Part shown: positions 58,596 through 64,000 of the stretch, one piece after another
Layout of the letters: every line of letters starts with the position of its first letter
Position numbering within the stretch: the stretch's first letter is position 1
Assembly (NCBI RefSeq): GCF_001522585.2
Contig: NZ_CP013373.1
Location: 868,001-932,000 of the forward strand
Source of the DNA: Burkholderia sp. NRF60-BP8
Lineage (GTDB): Bacteria; Pseudomonadota; Gammaproteobacteria; Burkholderiales; Burkholderiaceae
Reading direction: 5' to 3'
Length of the DNA: 64,000 nucleotides
Made by a program: the position numbers and the translations under genes
Notes under the pieces: generated by a model
What the model saw: only the letters and a program-made list of their open reading frames with translations
The model's database searches: none
Told to the model about the DNA's origin: nothing

Positions 58596-58943
58596 TCAGG
58601 CATACACCATCTCCTCGGAGCCGACCGGTACAGAGTCCATTGGCAGAGCGAGGTCCGTTGTTGTGTAGATGGCGTTGCACTCCTCGCAGACGAAGCCATA
58701 CGGTTTTCCGTTCATCCCGATAATGCGGAGTGGACTGTGCCCGATCGGGTGCATGGGGCAGTGGATGTAATCTCCGATCCGAAGGCTGGACAGGGGCTGC
58801 TGGCCGTCAACAGCGGTAACCGGCCAAACGGGGTACTCGGGGGGCAAGTCAAGGACCCAATTATCAGGGCCGGACCATTGAAGAAGCCCCTCTTCAAGAA
58901 ACAGGTGGAGGGAGCGTGTCGCGTCATTAAATTCGGTATGCAT
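58596..58943 (-). CDS. Small zinc-ribbon-like protein
   Basis: The 115-residue protein has IHCPMHPIGHSP and GFVCEECNAIY, i.e. a Cys/His pair plus C-x-x-C, a plausible zinc site in the second half. The first half is helical. CAGGGAAAT precedes the ATG. It is upstream of the primase gene in the same direction with 129 bp between. No family recognised; a replication accessory role is guessed from position only. Confidence 0.5.
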   Translation of the reverse strand: MHTEFNDATRSLHLFLEEGLLQWSGPDNWVLDLPPEYPVWPVTAVDGQQPLSSLRIGDYIHCPMHPIGHSPLRIIGMNGKPYGFVCEECNAIYTTTDLALPMDSVPVGSEEMVYA

Positions 58944-59323
58944 AATATTTCCCTGTGAAGTGGAAGGCCAAGCTGTTCACCGTGAACGTCGCTGGATCGA
59001 AATCAAATGCGAGGGAGCACCTCGCCGCACGTTCTTCGTCGCCGAGGAGGTGTGCAGAAAAATTCGATGGACTGGACTGTACGGAGGCGGAAAGCGCGGC
59101 GCAAGATGAGTAGTTTTTGTCTTTTCCGGCGCGGAGCACGAACTGGCGGGAGCCGAAAAATCGAATGCGCGAGCTAGAAGGGTGTTACAAAAAAAGGGGG
59201 AAGGGGTGGAGGGGTTACGTTATTTGTAACAGGCCTTGTCGGACCGTTTTGACGGTCGACGATGCATGTTTTCGGTCGAGACACCCCCTCGAGATCGGAT
59301 GCACAATTCCCTCACATGTGTTG

Positions 59324-59386
59324 CTAGTGAAAACCCTTATCCGTTGGTGTGGTTTCGTTGCTTTCTTACGTCAATCTAGTGAAAAC
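59324..59386 (+). repeat. Direct repeat CTAGTGAAAAC, two copies 52 bp apart
   Basis: The copies start at 59324 and 59376, a distance close to five helical turns, in the non-coding region next to the primase module. They may be operator or origin-binding sites. Confidence 0.5.
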
Positions 59387-59547
59387 ACCTATTTTTGACG
59401 ATTCGATTCCATGAGCAGTAGGTGCAAATTTTCGGGGGGAGCCTGTCGTATATTGGTCATTGGGAGACGTCCGGCGGGCCGGCTCCCTCGGTCGCTCGGC
59501 GTCCTTCTCCTCGCCCTCTCACCCGTGCGCGCGAGCACAACACATCC

Positions 59548-59638
59548 TAAACAATTCAACGATTTCTTCATTTTTCAAAAATTTCTCCATTTCTCTCTCC
59601 TCCTATACAAATTTTCTAAAAACAGGAAGAATTGTTTA
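59548..59638 (+). repeat. AT-rich tract bounded by a 10-bp inverted repeat
   Basis: TAAACAATTC and GAATTGTTTA are perfect inverted repeats flanking about 70 bases rich in T and C on the plus strand, far below the GC of the surroundings. The tract could be a DNA-unwinding element. Confidence 0.5.
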
Positions 59639-59961
59639 ATTGTTTAAAAAGCCGTTCCCCTTCTGTTGGATGTGAAGAAATTTCATCCCCGCAACGCGGG
59701 GGCGGTCGGCGACGCTGGAATACGAGGGGGCGAGCGGGAAGGTCCTACGGCAGAATCCTAGAAAGCTGATGGTCTAGCTCGGAAATTCCCGGTAGATCAA
59801 GGGGATAGAGGAGATGGGGGTGAGGGTGACGTGAAAACTGTCACTGTTGCTCGACGGATTTCACGATGGTCGCCGCCGTGTCTATCAAGGGCGCGCTCGA
59901 TGTTGCCCTAAAGGGCAGTCTGCCGGACCCTGGACGCACTTTCAACGAACGGAGTGCTGTC

Positions 59962-60270
59962 ATGGTCGACCAGAAGCAAGGTGCAACGAGCAAGGACGAG
60001 AAAGCTGGCAAGCCGGTTGCTGCTGACCAGAAGCCGGTGATTCCGGCAACCAGTTCGACGGGAAATGATTCCGCAGCGAAGGCGGCACCAGCTACGCCGA
60101 CGAAGATGGAGCTGGCGACGGAAATCTACAAGCGGATGCGGACCGTCAAGGATGTGACGCGGAAGGACATCATCGAAAAGTTCATCGCCGAGGTGAAATT
60201 GACGAAGGCCGGTGCGAGCACCTACTATCAGATGATCAAGGACAAGCAAGAACCGCTCGGCAAGAAGTGA
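59962..60270 (+). CDS. Small basic protein with C-terminal helical DNA-binding-like region
   Basis: The 102-residue protein (ATG at 59962, GGAG ten bases upstream) has a low-complexity Lys/Ala/Thr N-terminus, then residues about 50-100: MELATEIYKRMRTVKDVTRK, then DIIEKFIAEVKLTKAGASTYYQMIK. The latter reads like a helix-turn-helix found in small proteins of mobile elements. No family name is certain. It points toward the methyltransferase gene and may regulate the element. Confidence 0.6.
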   Translation: MVDQKQGATSKDEKAGKPVAADQKPVIPATSSTGNDSAAKAAPATPTKMELATEIYKRMRTVKDVTRKDIIEKFIAEVKLTKAGASTYYQMIKDKQEPLGKK

Positions 60271-60385
60271 GCATTGGCTGAACGCGCGGGGAGTGGCCCG
60301 ACTGTGGCTACTTCCCCACTTCGGAGGACTCGGGCTGAATCTTCATCTGACTCTGTGATTCATCCATCGTTATTTGACGGATCGT

Positions 60386-61708
60386 TCAGTCGTCTTGCAA
60401 ACAACATGTGAAGCGAAAGTTCTTATCCTTGGCGCGGATTGAGCTTAAGCGAAAGGCAGTTATATCCGATGTGAATTTAAAGCCATGCTTGGCGGCCAAG
60501 TGATTTGGCTCGATAGGGTGATTTTGCTCAATCAGTATAGATTTCCTGTGGGCATCTTCTTGCACATTCAACCTCCACACTGCTTCGGCGGTTGTTCCGG
60601 TTCCTGCAAAAAAATCTAGCACCGTACCGTCAAACGGGCAGCAAGCGTCAATTAAGTCCGAAATTAATGTGATGGGTTTGGGGGTTTCGAATATTTTTTC
60701 TCCAAAAATATTTTTTACTTCTGCTGTTGCCTTGTCGGTGAGGTAATCGTCGCTATCCAAGATGCTGCGTAGCTTCACGCGCTTGTTATCCGTGTGGTAG
60801 TTTTTGACATAAATTGTTCCCTTCTTCGAGGCAAACAGTTTCCATGACTCGGCTTTCGCTTTGTCACGTCCCCAGAGCCAGCGTCTGGCAATACCTTTTG
60901 AGTCATGTGGGTAGATCTCTTTGAGATCATTACGTACTTTCTCTGTAAATACTTCCCCATTATCCGAATAATACAGGGGGTAGTACATGTTGGGCCTGTC
61001 TTCTCTTAGGCTCGCATCTCCTTTTTTTCGAAATAAGCCATCGATAGTATACTTGCCGTAACAGTCCTCCTTCTCGTATCGTCGTGTGCTTTTTTCGACA
61101 ACGCCGGAGACAGTTGCTAGGCTCGATTTTCCGTATAGAACAACATATTCGTGCATAACTGCGACATGCTTCTTGCTGCCTTTCCCATTTTTGCTTCTAT
61201 GTACGACCAGCGTGGCTATATGGTTTTCGCTCGAGAATATACTATCCATCAAGATTTTAAGGTGCGCATATTCGTAGTCGTCAATGCTGACGGCTATGAT
61301 TCCTGTTTCTTTGAGAATCAAGTGCGCGGCGACAAGTCGAGGTAACATGAAGGTCATCCAGTCATGATGTTTTCCCCAAATTGTCCCTGACTCCCTTGCT
61401 CGGTTATCGCAATAGACGAATTTTTGCCCGGTATTATATGGTGGGTCGATGTAGCAAAAATCAATCTTTTTTTGATCTTCTGCGAGCAATTGGGACAAGG
61501 CGCGTAGATTATCACCTTTGATTAGAACGCATTCATCGACGGGTAGTATGGCTTTAGGCGTCCCGGGTGCAACTGTGTCGGGTTCGTTAAGGCCCATGGC
61601 TGTAGCGATGGCGCGAGTTCGTGCATTAAGCCGCGTTTGAGCCAATATGTAGCCTGAGGTTTGATTCTGGATGCCTTCTGTGGCGGTAGAAAATAGATCG
61701 TAATTCAC
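60386..61708 (-). CDS. Beta-class adenine/cytosine-N4 DNA methyltransferase
   Basis: The 440-residue enzyme has motif IV DPPY (88-91, in FCYIDPPYNTG) before the SAM motif FFAGTGTT near residue 370. This order defines beta-class amino-methyltransferases, typical of type III Mod and some type II enzymes. The target-recognition region lies between (about 150-330) and is unlike any I can name. The start overlaps the endonuclease stop by ATGA. Codon use is visibly AT-richer than flanking genes, a sign of separate transfer. Confidence 0.88.
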   Translation of the reverse strand: MNYDLFSTATEGIQNQTSGYILAQTRLNARTRAIATAMGLNEPDTVAPGTPKAILPVDECVLIKGDNLRALSQLLAEDQKKIDFCYIDPPYNTGQKFVYCDNRARESGTIWGKHHDWMTFMLPRLVAAHLILKETGIIAVSIDDYEYAHLKILMDSIFSSENHIATLVVHRSKNGKGSKKHVAVMHEYVVLYGKSSLATVSGVVEKSTRRYEKEDCYGKYTIDGLFRKKGDASLREDRPNMYYPLYYSDNGEVFTEKVRNDLKEIYPHDSKGIARRWLWGRDKAKAESWKLFASKKGTIYVKNYHTDNKRVKLRSILDSDDYLTDKATAEVKNIFGEKIFETPKPITLISDLIDACCPFDGTVLDFFAGTGTTAEAVWRLNVQEDAHRKSILIEQNHPIEPNHLAAKHGFKFTSDITAFRLSSIRAKDKNFRFTCCLQDD

Positions 61709-62415
61709 TTTAGTTCTTTACCGAAATATTTAAGCAGAAGTTCTAGTGCTTCCTTCTTCTGCTGCACTCCAATCGACTGAAGTATCCCTGAAATATTGAT
61801 TTTCCCCGTGCCAGAATCCCAGTAATTCTTTTTCATCACCTGATGCCTTCCGCACAATGCTTGCCACTGAGTCGGATCGGCAGTATCCGTGTTCGGATTG
61901 ATCGAGTGAGGCGTCACATGGTCGGGCGTCAACTTTACAGTTCCCCCGCCGACAGGGTCGATATCCCCCTCATATAGCCCGCAAGTCCGCCCATCCTCGG
62001 ACCATTCGCAGCGGTTACCGGCTCGCGCTAGTACTTGGCCCCAACAGTCCCTTGTGGGGAGAACGCGTTTGCCTGCACTCTCTCGCCGCTCGCTATGTGG
62101 CATCAGGTACTCCTGCGGAGCAAGATCCTTGGAATCCCGCCATGACAAGATCGTGTAGCCCTTGTCTGTTCTCAATTCGGATAGGCGTTGGTGCCAGTTC
62201 TCCGGTTCTTTGCCGGTAACTGGGTCGGTTGCTGCCCGTAGGATCTGATCGCGCGTCACGACTAAGCCAATGTTGTTGAGAAATAAGGCTTCGATCCGCT
62301 GACTTACCGTCTTTTGATCGTACCTATTGGCGTCTTGACTGTATTTTTTTGTGCTGCCGAGCATGGCTTGGTCTCGTGGTCGAAAACCGATAGTTTGCCA
62401 TGCTTGCACCCGCAT
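61705..62415 (-). CDS. HNH endonuclease, probable type II restriction enzyme
   Basis: The 236-residue protein has a C-terminal HNH domain: CEWSEDGRTC, then LTPDHVTPHSINPN and WQALCGRHQVMKKNYWD, giving Cys and His metal ligands and the His-Asn-His core. The N-terminal half may hold DNA recognition (TVSQRIEALFLNNIGLVVTR). Coupling to the methyltransferase indicates a restriction-modification system. No Res helicase is present, so type II is more likely than type III. Start at 62415 is uncertain; 62364 is an alternative. Confidence 0.85.
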   Translation of the reverse strand: MRVQAWQTIGFRPRDQAMLGSTKKYSQDANRYDQKTVSQRIEALFLNNIGLVVTRDQILRAATDPVTGKEPENWHQRLSELRTDKGYTILSWRDSKDLAPQEYLMPHSERRESAGKRVLPTRDCWGQVLARAGNRCEWSEDGRTCGLYEGDIDPVGGGTVKLTPDHVTPHSINPNTDTADPTQWQALCGRHQVMKKNYWDSGTGKINISGILQSIGVQQKKEALELLLKYFGKELK

Positions 62416-62503
62416 ACCGAGACGCGCGCGATGTATGTTGATGCGGAAGCGTTCGATCGGTTGTCGCTTGTGACCCTATCCGGCAAAATAGACTAGTTCG
62501 GTA

Positions 62504-62650
62504 GCGCCCACGGGCATCTCTGCGGGTTGCGCTGCACGTTACCAATCGGCCCTCTGGCGCCCATGCGAGCGATCGCGTGTGCGTGACCGGCGGAATCAGG
62601 GGCGGGTCCGAATCGCAAGATGCGGTCCGCAACGAGGATGCCGAAGGGGC
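62504..62650 (+). repeat. 147-bp direct repeat, copy A
   Basis: Starts GCGCCCACGGGCATC and ends GATGCCGAAGGGGC. It matches copy B at 62906-63051 base for base except a short internal segment (around 62551-62558, CCTCTGG versus AACCTG in copy B), which also causes a one-base length difference. Confidence 0.97.
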
Positions 62651-62753
62651 GACCGGGTCGCTTTCTGTCCCTAGAACTGTTGGGAAGGCGATTAACAAAC
62701 GTGCGGGGCATCCCCGAGGCAGGGAGGCGGGCGCGCCGGCAACGTCGCGGCGC

Positions 62754-62987
62754 ATGTCTTCCATGCATCGCCCTCGTTGCGCCGGCCGGAAGCTGGTCTG
62801 CGCGGCCGTGGCCGCCATCGCTTGCGTCACCGGAATCAAAACCAGCGTAATGGAGGTGAGAATGAGAAGCATTTGCGTCGAAGCGGCCGCTTCGGTCGAA
62901 GTGCTGCGCCCACGGGCATCTCTGCGGGTTGCGCTGCACGTTACCAATCGGCAACCTGCGCCCATGCGAGCGATCGCGTGTGCGTGA
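62754..62987 (+). CDS. Small ORF inside the repeat unit, with strong internal Shine-Dalgarno
   Basis: A 77-codon frame runs into copy B of the repeat. Its 5' part reads like a hydrophobic segment (LVCAAVAAIACVTG). A nearly perfect GGAGGTGAGA stands directly before an internal ATG at 62862, giving a 41-residue product (start MRSICVEAAASVEVLRPRAS) that ends at the TGA inside the repeat. Copy A has the same 3' part but a one-base shift breaks the frame. I recall similar hypothetical peptides in Burkholderia annotations, which I cannot verify here. Confidence 0.35.
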   Translation: MSSMHRPRCAGRKLVCAAVAAIACVTGIKTSVMEVRMRSICVEAAASVEVLRPRASLRVALHVTNRQPAPMRAIACA

Positions 62988-63051
62988 CCGGCGGAATCAG
63001 GGGCGGGTCCGAATCGCAAGATGCGGTCCGCAACGAGGATGCCGAAGGGGC
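62906..63051 (+). repeat. 146-bp direct repeat, copy B, 53 bp upstream of the RT gene
   Basis: Same sequence as copy A outside the short variable segment; period 402 bp. Copy B ends 53 bp before the reverse transcriptase start codon. Confidence 0.97.
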
Positions 63052-63103
63052 TTTCGGCCGCTGGTCTAGGGAGGATGTTCAACGCCAGCGAAGCACCTGA
63101 GTT

Positions 63104-64000
63104 ATGGCTAAAAACGCATACCATACTGCCCTGTCACTTGATGCCCTACGCGCGGCGTGGGGCATTCTATTTAAGAAATCTTCACCTCGATCCCGCAACA
63201 CTACGGGTGTCGATGACATCTCCATCAACGACTTTCGTGCTGACGAAAAGGCTCGTCTCAATCGATTGGCTCGCGATTTGCACCGCAGAGCGTTCCAATT
63301 TTCCGATCTTCGACCACACCTCATTCCGAAGACTTCAGGAAAGGATCGGTTGATCTGCGTTCCGACGGTCCAAGATCGCATTGTGCAGAGAGCGCTTTTG
63401 AATTTTCTTTCGGATCGCTACGCAGATCGGCTTGCTAACAAGATCAGCTATGGCTTCGTGAAGGATCGTGGGGTGAAGAAGGCTGTTCACGACGCTTGTG
63501 AGATTCGAGCGAAGTATGGATGGGTCTACAAGACAGATATCGCGTCTTTTTTTGATTCCATTGAACGGTTGCATCTTGAGCGAGCGCTGAAGGCTGTCAT
63601 CCGTGAGCGCTCCCTCCATCCGTTGCTGGTGCAGGCAATTGGTTGCGAGATTTCCGCGACGAAGGGGAGCGTTGCGAAGAGGATCAATCGACTCGGCATC
63701 AAAGCCGGGCGAGGCGTGCGACAGGGAATGCCGCTATCCCCATTCTTTTCCAATATCATGCTGGCCGGTTTTGATCGCGTGATTGAGCAGAAGAGTCTTC
63801 GTGCGGTCAGGTATGCGGACGACCTGATTTTCTTTGCCTCGTCTCGTGGTGAGTGTGAGGATGCGGCTGAATTCTGCGCGCGCCATCTCGCCCCGATTGG
63901 CCTAACGGTTCCACCAGTTGAGCTCGGTTCGAAGTCGGCGATATACGAACCCGATGAGGCTGCCGAATTTCTTGGCGTGAGCTTGGTTCGCCACACGGCC
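63104..64000 (+). CDS. Reverse transcriptase (C-terminus beyond window)
   Basis: The first 299 residues are visible and open to the edge. RT motifs are all present: TGVDDISINDF (34-44), RPHLIPKTSGKDRLICVPT (70-88), YKTDIASFFDSI (142-153, first catalytic Asp), RQGMPLSPFFSN (206-217), RYADDLIFF (236-244, catalytic YADD) and EFLGVSL (288-294). A TGA two codons upstream forces the ATG at 63104. No group II maturase or Cas1 domain is visible, but the thumb and any fused domain are cut off. Family among defence RTs, retrons and group II-like RTs is undetermined. Confidence 0.95.
   Translation, partial: MAKNAYHTALSLDALRAAWGILFKKSSPRSRNTTGVDDISINDFRADEKARLNRLARDLHRRAFQFSDLRPHLIPKTSGKDRLICVPTVQDRIVQRALLNFLSDRYADRLANKISYGFVKDRGVKKAVHDACEIRAKYGWVYKTDIASFFDSIERLHLERALKAVIRERSLHPLLVQAIGCEISATKGSVAKRINRLGIKAGRGVRQGMPLSPFFSNIMLAGFDRVIEQKSLRAVRYADDLIFFASSRGECEDAAEFCARHLAPIGLTVPPVELGSKSAIYEPDEAAEFLGVSLVRHTA

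Larger units (their letters stand above)
59140..59961. other. Non-coding region beside the primase module, candidate origin/control region
   Basis: No gene is supported in about 820 bp. Visible structures are a GACCGT-TTTG-ACGGTC inverted repeat (59242-59257), the 11-mer CTAGTGAAAAC at 59324-59334 and 59376-59386, a bulged GGGAG...CCGGC/GCCGG-CTCCC hairpin (59462-59487) and an AT-rich tract flanked by TAAACAATTC (59548-59557) and GAATTGTTTA (59629-59638). Such features suit a replication origin and divergent promoters for the primase side and the gene at 59962. Confidence 0.5.
62416..63103 (+). other. Non-coding/array region upstream of the reverse transcriptase
   Basis: This 688-bp divergent region between the restriction gene and the reverse transcriptase is dominated by two long direct repeats with a 255-bp middle segment. 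It is GC-rich and unlike the restriction genes beside it. It could encode a structured RNA used by the reverse transcriptase as template or cofactor. That is inference; the sequence shows only repeats, a small ORF and proximity. Confidence 0.55.
54903..64000. mobile_element. Integrative satellite-like element, right end outside the window
   Basis: A tyrosine recombinase, a Prim-Pol/SF3 primase-helicase, an AT-rich region next to it, a restriction-modification pair and a reverse transcriptase are all consistent with a P4-like satellite or integrative island carrying defence cargo. No capsid, tail or conjugation gene is visible. The recombinase stop at 54903 suggests one attachment site near 54.8 kb, but no repeat could be matched within the window. 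Confidence 0.65.

Noticed and set aside
58927..59139. 70-codon minus-strand ORF upstream of the zinc-ribbon-like gene
   Set aside because: It overlaps the next start by 17 bp, has no convincing start signal and no recognisable sequence.
60286..60318. Rho-independent terminator after the 59962 gene
   Set aside because: An imperfect GGGGAG...TTCCCC hairpin exists, but no T run follows on either strand, so I did not call it.
62504..63051. Diversity-generating retroelement with template and variable repeats
   Set aside because: The two copies differ only in one short segment that includes an indel; other adenines are unchanged, which is not adenine-directed mutagenesis, and no C-type-lectin-like target gene ends in either copy.
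62504..63051. CRISPR array
   Set aside because: Only two repeats, each about 146 bases, 255 bases apart, and no cas genes; far outside CRISPR geometry.
62324..63124. 266-codon minus-strand ORF across the repeat region
   Set aside because: It is created by the repeats and high GC, overlaps the 5' part of the endonuclease and the RT start, and has no ribosome-binding site or domain; the plus strand has the better translation signals.

Overview
The window reads as a high-GC Burkholderia chromosome, most likely Burkholderia cepacia complex. The reasoning is gene order: an ABC-exported O-antigen cluster, a wbiG/H/I-like block, manB, waaC, a Kdo hydroxylase gene and waaA, then a complete urea-transport/urease locus. 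This assignment is from recognised families and synteny, not from a database search.

Positions 1-25262 are surface-polysaccharide genes. The first block (2-12600, plus strand, visibly AT-richer than the later host genes) holds the end of a rhamnosyltransferase-like gene, an ABC exporter (wzm/wzt), a two-domain glycosyltransferase, manC, gmd, a GDP-6-deoxysugar reductase and a 1644-residue FkbM/GT2/GT2/GT4 fusion. Together they would make a GDP-mannose-derived 6-deoxyhexose, polymerise it and export it. A 779-bp gap separates this from a glycosyltransferase, an epimerase, a lipid-carrier sugar-phosphate transferase and a WbpM-type dehydratase (13380-18098). A convergent minus-strand block (18186-23623) has a second WecA-like transferase, galE, two glycosyltransferases and a Wzx-like flippase. 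manB faces away from it. Positions 25434-28727 are inner-core LPS genes (waaC, kdoO, waaA).

Positions 28793-40211 are one co-directional minus-strand run, urtABCDE followed by ureDABCEFG, which couples urea import to hydrolysis and nickel insertion. Housekeeping genes follow: a rhodanese, a Pcm-family methyltransferase, hemN, a YkgJ-type protein, a DUF1439-type lipoprotein, uppP and trmB, then tRNA-Gly(CCC) at 47323-47397.

From about 47.5 kb to the end, composition and gene style change to accessory DNA. The left part (47.5-54.8 kb) is plasmid-like or phage-like: a winged-helix candidate replication protein, an iteron-like array with abutting palindromes, a SIR2-domain protein, an XRE repressor facing a sigma-70 promoter with an overlapping inverted repeat, and several unknown small genes. 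The right part (54.9 kb onward) looks like an integrative satellite: tyrosine recombinase, Prim-Pol/SF3 primase-helicase, an AT-rich intergenic region, an HNH-endonuclease/beta-class methyltransferase pair, and finally a reverse transcriptase cut by the window end.

The reverse transcriptase is the most interesting object. It is preceded by about 600 bp containing two 146-147-bp direct repeats that are identical except for one 6-8-base segment, with a Shine-Dalgarno-preceded small ORF spanning the second repeat. This, beside a restriction-modification pair in a mobile island, is a candidate undescribed reverse-transcriptase-based system.
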